Shown piece after piece: positions 31,679-38,190 of a stretch of 38,190 nt of DNA. This stretch comes from JAWLFY01 sp964462125. Its GTDB lineage: Bacteria > Planctomycetota > Planctomycetia > Pirellulales > Pirellulaceae. The stretch spans positions 1-38,190 of the forward strand of contig CAYWXT010000018.1 of assembly GCA_964462125.1 (NCBI GenBank). Reading direction: 5' to 3'. Below the pieces are notes generated by a model. The model was not told where the DNA came from, did no database searches, and saw nothing but the letters and a program-made list of their open reading frames with translations. How positions within the stretch are numbered: position 1 is the first letter of the stretch; each line of letters opens with the position of its first letter. The position numbers and the translations under genes were made by a program.

Positions 31679-34186
31679 ATGCGAACCGCCATGCAGTTTG
31701 CAAAAACCGTGATCAAACCAGCGGCGATGATGCTCGCCTTGATGACCGCGGCGACCTATGGCGACCCACCGCAATTGGAACCGGTCCAGGTCGGAAACCC
31801 GAGGCAGATCGAGGTGCACCCGGGGTCGGTCCAGCTTTCTGGGGTTCGCGAACAGGTCCAGTTCGTGGTAACGGGGATCTACGACAACGGCGAGGTTCAA
31901 GATCTGACCCGTGTTGCGGAGTTTCATTCCAGCGACCCGGAAGTGATCACCGTTGACGCCAGCATCGGACGTCCGTCCAGCAACGGTACCGCGGACGTCT
32001 TGGTCCAGGTCGCGGAGGTCGAAACGTCCGTTGCGGTGGAAGTTTCGAATCAAGGGCAACCGCAGCCGGTCTCCTTCGCGTATGGCGCTCTCGCCGCACT
32101 GTCGAAACAAGGCTGCAACTCCGGGGCGTGCCATGGCTCGCCCAGCGGCAAAGGGGGCTTTCGCCTATCACTACGGGCGTTCGATTCAGCTCTTGATCAA
32201 TTGACCTTGGTCCGGGAGCACGTCGGTCGCCGAACCAACCCGATCGAGCCGGAACGAAGCCTGTTGCTACTCAAGCCGTTGACGAAGGTTTCGCATGGGG
32301 GCGGACACCGGATCAGCCCGGACGATCCGGCTTACCAGGTCCTTCACGATTGGATCGCCGAAGGCTGCCAGGTCGATACTGCCGACCAGGCCCACTGTGT
32401 CCGACTGGAGGTCTTTCCTTCATCCGGTCGGGTGCTGAAGCGTCCAGCCCACACGCAACAACTGTCGGTTCGGGCCCATTTCTCGGACGGCTCGGTCCGC
32501 GACGTCACACACTTGGCGGTCTACGCCAGTTCCGATGAAGACGTCGCTTCCGTGACCGAGGACGGACGGGTGATTGGAAAAACGCGGGGCGAGATCGCGG
32601 TCATCGTCCGCTACTTGGAGTTCATCGAGTCGTCGTCCTTGACGTTTGTTAAAGAGATCGACGGATATGCGTGGGACCAGCAGCCAACGCACAATTACAT
32701 CGATGAACTGGTTGACGCCAAACTTCGACAGCTTCAGTACTTGCCCTCGGAAGTGTGCCGCGACGACAAGTTCATTCGACGTGCTTACCTGGACATTGTC
32801 GGAGCCCTGCCGACGGTCGCCGAGGTAAACGCCTTTCTTGCCGATGACTCTGCGGACAAGCGGTCTCGGCTGATCGACGAGTTGCTTGAACATCCCGAGT
32901 TCGCCAAGTTTTGGGCACTCAAGTGGGGCGACCTGATGCGTTTGACCCGCGATCAGATCGGCGATGACGGCGTCTACAAATTCCATCGCTGGCTTCAGCG
33001 CGCCGTGGCGGACAACATGCCGTACGACGAGTTCGCCCGCCAACTTTTGACGGCCCAGGGGAGCACGCATGTCAATCCGCCGGCCAACTTTTATCGAACT
33101 GCCACCGATCCCAACGATTGCGTGGAGACGGTTTCCCAGGTCTTCCTTGGCGCGCGACTGCAATGCGCAAAATGCCACAATCATCCATCTGAACGGTGGA
33201 CCCAGGACAATTACTATGGCATGTCCGCGTTCTTCAACCGCGTGCAGCGCAAAAGCACGCCCAAACCGGGCGAGACACTCGTCTGGGTTTCCCGAAGTGG
33301 CGAAGTCACCCAGCCGCGCACGGGCGAGCAGATGGACCCGTGGCTGCCGGCTCGAGGGAGCGTCGAGTCAGCGGACGTCGATGATCGCCGCGATCTGTTC
33401 GCCCAGTGGCTGACGGGGCCGGACAATCCGTTCTTCGCCAAGATCGAGGTCAATCGCATCTGGAGTTACCTGTTGGGCCAGGGAATCGTCGACCCGCCCG
33501 ATGACTTTCGCGACTCCAATCCGCCCTCCAATGCCCCCTTGCTCGATGCGCTCGCGGAAGACTTTATCAGCAGCGGGTTCGATCGAAAACAGATGATTCG
33601 AACCATCATGAACAGCCGCACCTATCAGACCACCACCGACACCAACGAGTTCAATCAGGATGAAACCCTCTACTTTTCTCACCGCCAACCGCGGTTCTTG
33701 ACGGCCGAGCAGTTGCTCGGCGCGATCGCGGATGTGACCGGGGTCGAGGAATCGTTCTCAGGTTTTCCCGAGGGAACCAGGGCGACCCACTTGCCGGCGC
33801 CAGATTTGGTCACCCACCCGTTCCTGGAAGACTTCGGTCAGCCGCAGCGAAAGACGGTGTGCCAATGCGAACGGCCGAGCGAATCAAATCTCGAGATGGC
33901 GATTCAGTTCTACAACGGTCCGCTGATCGACAGCAAACTGAAGCATGAAAACAACCGCTTTCGACGGCGGATGGACGAAGGCAAGAGTGATGAAGAGATC
34001 ATCACCGAATTGCACCAGGCCGCTTATAGCCGTCTGCCGACGGAACAGGAACTGGCGACCCATACGGAATTCATCGCGGCCAAGGAGCAACAGGAAGGAC
34101 AAGGTTGGGAAACGAAGCGGGGAAAGGCGTTCGAAGACATCGCTTGGGCCCTACTGACGAGCAACGAATTTTTGCTTCAGCATTAA
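31679..34186 (+). CDS. DUF1549/DUF1553 cytochrome protein with Ig-like (BIG2) domains
   Basis: The start at 31679 is chosen because AGGA lies about 9 bases upstream and the N-terminus is signal-like (AKTVIKPAAMMLALMTAATYG). An earlier ATG at 31595 lies inside the repeat of the preceding gene. The product has 835 residues. Bacterial Ig-like (BIG2) segments surround an atypical heme motif CNSGACH (residues 146-152), and a second BIG2 unit contains LSVRAHFSDGSVRDVTHLAVY. DUF1549 follows (about 345-510), with IDELVDAKLRQLQYLPSEV and a CAKCH motif (496-500). DUF1553 (about 570-835) has NPFFAKIEVNRIWSYLLGQG and ends WALLTSNEFLLQH. This subtype differs from the copy at 20171-22942 by using BIG2 domains and a CX4CH site. 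It is presumed to act at the surface together with DUF1501 and the PPC protein. Confidence 0.9.
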   Translation: MRTAMQFAKTVIKPAAMMLALMTAATYGDPPQLEPVQVGNPRQIEVHPGSVQLSGVREQVQFVVTGIYDNGEVQDLTRVAEFHSSDPEVITVDASIGRPSSNGTADVLVQVAEVETSVAVEVSNQGQPQPVSFAYGALAALSKQGCNSGACHGSPSGKGGFRLSLRAFDSALDQLTLVREHVGRRTNPIEPERSLLLLKPLTKVSHGGGHRISPDDPAYQVLHDWIAEGCQVDTADQAHCVRLEVFPSSGRVLKRPAHTQQLSVRAHFSDGSVRDVTHLAVYASSDEDVASVTEDGRVIGKTRGEIAVIVRYLEFIESSSLTFVKEIDGYAWDQQPTHNYIDELVDAKLRQLQYLPSEVCRDDKFIRRAYLDIVGALPTVAEVNAFLADDSADKRSRLIDELLEHPEFAKFWALKWGDLMRLTRDQIGDDGVYKFHRWLQRAVADNMPYDEFARQLLTAQGSTHVNPPANFYRTATDPNDCVETVSQVFLGARLQCAKCHNHPSERWTQDNYYGMSAFFNRVQRKSTPKPGETLVWVSRSGEVTQPRTGEQMDPWLPARGSVESADVDDRRDLFAQWLTGPDNPFFAKIEVNRIWSYLLGQGIVDPPDDFRDSNPPSNAPLLDALAEDFISSGFDRKQMIRTIMNSRTYQTTTDTNEFNQDETLYFSHRQPRFLTAEQLLGAIADVTGVEESFSGFPEGTRATHLPAPDLVTHPFLEDFGQPQRKTVCQCERPSESNLEMAIQFYNGPLIDSKLKHENNRFRRRMDEGKSDEEIITELHQAAYSRLPTEQELATHTEFIAAKEQQEGQGWETKRGKAFEDIAWALLTSNEFLLQH

Positions 34187-34227
34187 GGTCGCTCCAGTGC
34201 ATTGTGTTGACTCTTTTCGGATATGTC

Positions 34228-35454
34228 ATGACTTCGGACGCGCATGCCGAACCACCAGCGAAGTCGCCGGACGCTCCAATTGAAGGGCCCCTGGCGATCC
34301 AAGTTTCCGGGCGTGCTCCAGATGGCGGATATCTGTTGAGTGTCCTGGCCAAGCGTTCCTATCGATGGATCGAGGGAACGTGGCTTGTCGACGAGGAGCA
34401 AACGCCGCTGACGGTCGAGCCGCTGCCCGATCCCGACCACCCCGAGTTGATGTTATGTGACACCGACTTGCATCCGTTCAAGTGCCGCACGGACCTGATC
34501 ATCAAGGGATCGGCTCAGGGTCGAGGGCGAACCATGTTTCAAGTGATGGTGGCGGTCGGAAACCGGGCGTGTTTCATTGACGTCACCGGTGACCGCCAGT
34601 TGGAACGCTCGCCGCAGGGACGGCTTCGCTTCACGCCTCCACAGCCGATCGAGTCGGTGCCGCTCTCCTTCGCCCACGCTTACGGTGGCCTCGACGTCGC
34701 CGCGGAACAGAAGTATGGCAACCCGTATTTGGAACTGCATGAGGAGTTCCGCGGGGATGGGATCGACCTGAACGCGGCGAGCCCATTTCGTTATCCGCGA
34801 AATCCGGCAGGCCGGGGCTATTTGGTCGAGTGGAATGACGATCAAGATCCACCGTTGGCACTGCCGAATTTGGAAGACCCGGAAGATCGCTTGACTGCCG
34901 AGCGAATCGTCGCCGGCGACATCGATGCCTGGTCGACGATGCCGGTTCCGGTTGCGACCGAGTGGTTCGACTACGGTTATTTTCCAAGAAATGCGCTGTT
35001 TGGCTTCGTCCCGATGTTTGATCCCGAGCTGCCGTTGCCCCGTGAGATCGCCCTGGGAGGGCTTCCGCCGGAACTTTGGAATCCGGATTTCGTCGCCACT
35101 CCGGCCAGCCTGTTCGCGGGAGTCAATGGCGCCCCGTTGCCCTTGCAGTTTCCGCTGCTCAGCGGCGAGGCGCGGATCGAGCTGCGGGAAATTCATCCCA
35201 CCGATGAGTCGTGGGTGTTCCGGCTTCCCGACGACCGGCCGGTCCTGCGAACCGACGGCCGGGGAGGAAAGCTCAAGGAGACCGATCCGGTGATCCATAC
35301 AGTACTGCTGGAGCCGGACCAGGATCGCATGACGGTTCTCTGGCGAGGATCGGCACCGGCACTGCGTCCCTACCTGCCCGAGGAGCTGGAGCGGATGCCA
35401 TTCGAAGCCATCTGGCCGGGCTCGGCGAGTTCGGTCGCGGAGGCCAGCGGATGA
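34228..35454 (+). CDS. DUF2169 domain protein (type VI effector-associated)
   Basis: From ATG 34228 the product has 408 residues, without a clear signal peptide. The DUF2169 fold is recognised from LCDTDLHPFKCRTDLIIKGSA, the SFAHAYGGLD segment (residues about 150-160), the YPRNPAGRGYLVEW stretch and LALPNLEDPEDRL, all in the family's order. The family is also marked by YGYFPRNALFGFVP. DUF2169 proteins occur next to type VI secretion effectors, where they are thought to help load or present effectors. The gene begins 41 bases after the DUF1553 gene and overlaps the next gene by four bases. A frame from 34105 would overlap the DUF1553 gene by 82 bases and is not favoured. The N-terminal part, about 60 residues before the conserved core, is unassigned. 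Confidence 0.8.
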   Translation: MTSDAHAEPPAKSPDAPIEGPLAIQVSGRAPDGGYLLSVLAKRSYRWIEGTWLVDEEQTPLTVEPLPDPDHPELMLCDTDLHPFKCRTDLIIKGSAQGRGRTMFQVMVAVGNRACFIDVTGDRQLERSPQGRLRFTPPQPIESVPLSFAHAYGGLDVAAEQKYGNPYLELHEEFRGDGIDLNAASPFRYPRNPAGRGYLVEWNDDQDPPLALPNLEDPEDRLTAERIVAGDIDAWSTMPVPVATEWFDYGYFPRNALFGFVPMFDPELPLPREIALGGLPPELWNPDFVATPASLFAGVNGAPLPLQFPLLSGEARIELREIHPTDESWVFRLPDDRPVLRTDGRGGKLKETDPVIHTVLLEPDQDRMTVLWRGSAPALRPYLPEELERMPFEAIWPGSASSVAEASG

Positions 35455-36476
35455 AGCTGGTGTTGATCGTTCACTCGGAGGCGGGAACGGCGCGCAAGGT
35501 TTGGATTTCTCCAGGCCAATCGTTGACGGTGGGGAGCAGCGATCGCGCCGACCTCGCACTCTCCAGCACGACACTGCAGCCATTGCACTTCCAGGTCAGC
35601 TGCGACTTTCAGCAGGCGACGGTGCAATTGCTCGATGCGGGCGGACCGCTGGAACTGAACAATCAACCCTGCGGTGATGCTGGCCCTGCGAATCGGCAGC
35701 CGCTGGGTGACGGTGACCGCCTTCGCGCCGCGGGCATCGAGTTTGAGGTCGAGTTGATCGGTCAACGCCGGCCCTTTCCGGCGGCACCAACCGAGCCGGC
35801 GGCACCGGCGGTCGCCGCGCCGAGCCCAGGGGCCGAGACCGGGCTGAAGGTCGCTCCGCCAGCGTCGCGGGGTGTCGCTTCCCCGGAGCCGGCGGCGGCG
35901 TCGGGATTGGCGGCAACGCGTGAAACGGAACAAACGAGGCTGCATGTCATCGGTTGGGGACCGGCGGAAACCTCGCCACAAACGATCCGCCGCGCCCTGT
36001 TCGACCAATCGGCGAAGGCCGGTTGGACCGTGGGCGTCCTGATCGACCCAGGGGCACCGCTGCAGTCGATAGCCGTTGAGGGCGAGCCGCTGTTCATCGG
36101 CACGCATCTCAGCGGCGAGGATCGCGAGCGGCTGTCACCGCGGTTGGTTTTGACCGAGCCGAGTTGCCACGACGATCTGATCGAGCTGGACCAGCTACCG
36201 GGAAGCTTGTGGTTTGCTTCCGCCAGCGGCGAGGAGATGCAACAATGCTTGGTCCTGGCGGGACAGGGACGTTGGAGCGACCAGGGGTGCCCCCGACCGG
36301 AATGGATGTTGAAGACGGCCGAGATCGGGGAGTTCGGCACCCTGATACAGACGGCCCCGGACGACTATCTCGACCAGCTCGCCTCGACGTTCGCCGCAGT
36401 TTATTGGGAAGAGGTACCCGCCGAATCGGCGCGGCTTTTGTTGCGGCGCGGGATCCCGATCGCTGGATTCGGGTGA
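35451..36476 (+). CDS. FHA-like protein with an unassigned C-terminal domain
   Basis: This 341-residue protein is coupled to the DUF2169 gene (ATGA overlap at 35451-35454). Residues 1-105 look like a divergent forkhead-associated fold: GQSLTVGSSDRADLALS, LQPLHFQVSCD, a GGPLELNNQP turn and LGDGDRLRAAG. An alanine/proline/glycine linker spans about 105-160. The C-terminal part (about 160-341, starting TRLHVIGWGP) is not a family I recognise. It contains TIRRALFDQSAKAGWTVGVLI and ends with AVYWEEVPAESARLLLRRGI. FHA proteins bind phosphothreonine and regulate type VI secretion in other bacteria, which fits its neighbours. The canonical FHA Arg and Ser/His positions are not clearly preserved, so phosphate binding is uncertain. 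It could be an adaptor or chaperone for the downstream toxin. Confidence 0.68.
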   Translation: MKLVLIVHSEAGTARKVWISPGQSLTVGSSDRADLALSSTTLQPLHFQVSCDFQQATVQLLDAGGPLELNNQPCGDAGPANRQPLGDGDRLRAAGIEFEVELIGQRRPFPAAPTEPAAPAVAAPSPGAETGLKVAPPASRGVASPEPAAASGLAATRETEQTRLHVIGWGPAETSPQTIRRALFDQSAKAGWTVGVLIDPGAPLQSIAVEGEPLFIGTHLSGEDRERLSPRLVLTEPSCHDDLIELDQLPGSLWFASASGEEMQQCLVLAGQGRWSDQGCPRPEWMLKTAEIGEFGTLIQTAPDDYLDQLASTFAAVYWEEVPAESARLLLRRGIPIAGFG

Positions 36477-36509
36477 TCGAGTTCATCATCGTTACCAAGC
36501 GAGCATCCG

Positions 36510-37619
36510 ATGCCGCCAACACGACACACCACGGGACCGATCGGGCCACCTTCACCGATCGGGACAAGATCTCCGTTACCGCGCAGTCCCCAGGGCGCGG
36601 TCGATCCGACGCTGCCGGGTCGACCGCCGGTCGCTCCCGAACTTCGAGAGTTGGCCCTCGACCTGTTGCAGCTTTCCTTGGATCTGTCGGGGATCGTCGA
36701 CCCGACGCCGGTCAGCGATGGTTCCAGCGGGCTGCTCGCCTTGGCCCGAGGCCACTGGCTCGACGCGGTCATCAGCGGGGTCAGCACGATTCCCTACGTC
36801 GGCGACCTTGCCAAAGCCGGGAAGCTGCCCCGGTACCTTCGCAGCGTGGAACGAGCGGTTGCGTTGACCGAGCGATCGGCAGAGGCGGCACGGCAGTTAT
36901 TGCCGGGACTCCGCAAGCTGGCGGATGTGCTGGACCTGATCCCCTCCGGTGCCAACCGGTACCTGGACGAGATGCGTCTCCGGCTGCATGCAGCGCTCGA
37001 TCACGCCGCGTTTCCAGCGGCCCGTGCCACACGTCATGCGATTCCCGACGTCAGTGGCCGTTTCTCGTTTCCCGACCGGTACCGAACGACCGTCGGCGAC
37101 AAGGCTTATGAGGTCCAGGAGGCAAGCGGCGCGCTGGGGGTCCCTGGATTGGTTCGTCAGCACCGGGATCGGACCTCGCAAACGGCGGTCTCCGGCGGCT
37201 CCGGAGACCACGCGGGGCACTTGATCGGGAATCAGTTCGGCGCCCCAGGGGACGCGCGAAACCTGACCCGCCAGAACTGGATCATGAACACCGGCGGCGG
37301 TACCTATTACGATCTGGAACGGCGGTGGGCGGAGAAGCTCACCCAAGGAACCGGCATCGACGTTCGCGTCCGTGATTTCATTCCCCAGGAGACCTCGCGG
37401 CCGGCGTTCCGCAAGGTCGAGTGGACCGAGACCGCCCCCGACGGAACCCAGAGGCACCATCATCTGGACTTTGCCAATACCCACTCGGCCGATTGGACAA
37501 CTCGAACGGGAAAGTCGGTCCCGGGCAGCCGCACGCAGCAGGGAATCGAGCCGACCGTCTCGAGTCCTCAAACGGACAATGTGATCGATGTCGACTTCCG
37601 AAATCGACGGCGCCGCTGA
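36510..37619 (+). CDS. Polymorphic-toxin-like DNA/RNA non-specific endonuclease
   Basis: This is a 369-residue protein with no signal peptide. A proline-rich N-terminus (1-45) leads to a helical region. Around residues 84-105 it reads WLDAVISGVSTIPYVGDLAK, the hydrophobic pre-toxin (PT-TG-like) segment of secreted polymorphic toxins. The C-terminal domain (about 190-330) matches DNA/RNA non-specific endonucleases of the Endonuclea_NS_2 type. It has GDHAGHLIGNQFGAPGDARN with probable catalytic His237, then NLTRQNWIMN with Asn251 and Asn256, YYDLERRWAEKLTQG and FRKVEWTETAPDG. The protein should cut nucleic acid in a target cell. It lies 33 bases after the FHA-like gene and is last in the operon. 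No open frame between its stop and the converging zwf gene could encode an immunity protein. Confidence 0.82.
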   Translation: MPPTRHTTGPIGPPSPIGTRSPLPRSPQGAVDPTLPGRPPVAPELRELALDLLQLSLDLSGIVDPTPVSDGSSGLLALARGHWLDAVISGVSTIPYVGDLAKAGKLPRYLRSVERAVALTERSAEAARQLLPGLRKLADVLDLIPSGANRYLDEMRLRLHAALDHAAFPAARATRHAIPDVSGRFSFPDRYRTTVGDKAYEVQEASGALGVPGLVRQHRDRTSQTAVSGGSGDHAGHLIGNQFGAPGDARNLTRQNWIMNTGGGTYYDLERRWAEKLTQGTGIDVRVRDFIPQETSRPAFRKVEWTETAPDGTQRHHHLDFANTHSADWTTRTGKSVPGSRTQQGIEPTVSSPQTDNVIDVDFRNRRRR

Positions 37620-37662
37620 CAGAGCCGAAGCAATCAGTGGGAAAGAAGTGTCCGGTACGATC

Positions 37663-38190
37663 CTAATGCGACAGAACGGGGCAGACGTCGAACCATTCGC
37701 GGCGCTGGTCCCGCATCCATTGGCTGCATTCGGTCGGTCCCCAAAGCCCAGTTTGGTAGCGGTGCAGGGGTGGGGCGGCGGGGCTCTTCCAGGCGGCGAT
37801 GACCGGGTCGATGATGCCCCACGCCAACTCCACCTCGTCGCTGCGAGCGAACAGGCTGGCGTCCCCTTGGATGGCGTCGAGCAGCAGCCGTTGGTACGCA
37901 TCGGGCATCGACTCGACCCCGCTGGAGCGCTGGAAACTGAAGTCGAGGTGGCTGGTCCGCGTCTTCATCTCCGTTTCCGGAACCTTGGTCTCGAAATGCA
38001 GCTGGATCCCTTCGGCGGGCTGCACTTGGATCACCAGCCGATTGCCGGGCGACGGCGTCGCCGACTTTTCCTCGAACAACGTGTGGGGTACGCCGCGAAA
38101 CTGGATCACGATCTGGGTCGTCCGGCAGGACATCCCTTTGCCGCTGCGAAGGTAGAATGGAACGTCCTTCCAGCGCCAATTGTCGCAATA
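37663..38190 (-). CDS. zwf: Glucose-6-phosphate 1-dehydrogenase, C-terminal part
   Basis: The window holds the last 175 residues; the gene continues beyond 38190. The enzyme oxidises glucose 6-phosphate with NAD(P)+ at the entry of the oxidative pentose phosphate and Entner-Doudoroff routes. Recognised segments are NWRWKDVPFYLRSGKG, QIVIQFRGVPHTLF, LVIQVQPAEGIQLHFETKVPE, DAYQRLLLDAIQGDASLFAR and DEVELAWGIIDPVIAAW. The C-terminus, YQTGLWGPTECSQWMRDQ, is normal for the family. It is a housekeeping gene that converges on the toxin operon with only 43 bases between the two stops, and no hairpin terminator is seen in that gap. Confidence 0.93.
   Translation of the reverse strand, partial: YCDNWRWKDVPFYLRSGKGMSCRTTQIVIQFRGVPHTLFEEKSATPSPGNRLVIQVQPAEGIQLHFETKVPETEMKTRTSHLDFSFQRSSGVESMPDAYQRLLLDAIQGDASLFARSDEVELAWGIIDPVIAAWKSPAAPPLHRYQTGLWGPTECSQWMRDQRREWFDVCPVLSH

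Noticed and set aside
34105..34227. Longer N-terminus of the DUF2169 protein
   Set aside because: It would overlap the end of the DUF1553 gene by 82 bases and reads as low-complexity sequence.
36473..36509. GTG start overlapping the FHA-like gene stop
   Set aside because: It is not in the frame of the toxin, and the frame it opens has no similarity to anything recognised.
36510..36600. PAAR domain at the N-terminus of the toxin
   Set aside because: The proline-rich start (MPPTRHTTGPIG) recalls PAAR openings, but the repeats and length of a PAAR domain are missing.

Overview
This window has the features of a planctomycete chromosome, most likely a Rhodopirellula-like member of the Pirellulaceae. 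The evidence is high GC, several copies of the planctomycete cytochrome/DUF1549/DUF1553/DUF1592 families paired with DUF1501 or DUF1552 proteins, and an extracellular protease carrying the N-terminal LEPR-XLL type motif. I see no tRNA, rRNA, insertion sequence, phage gene or CRISPR array. The assignment rests on recognised family features, not on a search.

Layout. 1-1116: end of an unidentified gene, a DUF2071 gene cut off after about 42 codons, and comB with its small CPXCG-protein partner. The truncated DUF2071 gene and comB are joined tail to tail by what looks like a deletion. 1308-2471: a leucine-rich-repeat lipoprotein. 2520-6607: a DUF1592-type cytochrome protein with its DUF1552 partner, closed by a hairpin terminator. 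6680-9199 (minus): secreted subtilisin-like protease with two near-identical fibronectin-like domains. 9591-10735: zinc-ribbon membrane protein overlapping birA. 10767-16721 (minus): three-gene secretion/pilus-type operon made of a secretin-N-domain protein without a barrel, a GspE-type ATPase and a GspF-type membrane protein. 17097-17894: methionine aminopeptidase.

18024-18721 is a hybrid pseudogene: the front of a DUF1549 gene joined to the end of a DUF1501 gene. It faces an intact DUF1549/DUF1553 + DUF1501 pair (22942-18718, minus). A 105-bp tandem repeat with a 12-bp-arm palindrome lies upstream of that pair. Next come a serine beta-lactamase-like hydrolase (23394-24491), a purple-acid-phosphatase-like enzyme (25926-24610, minus) and a DoxX-like membrane protein overlapping a medium-chain dehydrogenase (26100-27982).

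The right end is the most interesting part. A promoter-like site at 28012-28041 precedes six closely packed plus-strand genes (28220-37619): DUF1501, a pre-peptidase-domain protein, a DUF1549/DUF1553 cytochrome protein, a DUF2169 protein, an FHA-like protein and a polymorphic-toxin-like nuclease. DUF2169 proteins are known companions of type VI secretion effectors. The arrangement therefore suggests that an effector-loading module and a DNA/RNA nuclease toxin are co-expressed with a planctomycete surface-cytochrome module. No immunity gene is visible. The window ends inside zwf (minus strand).
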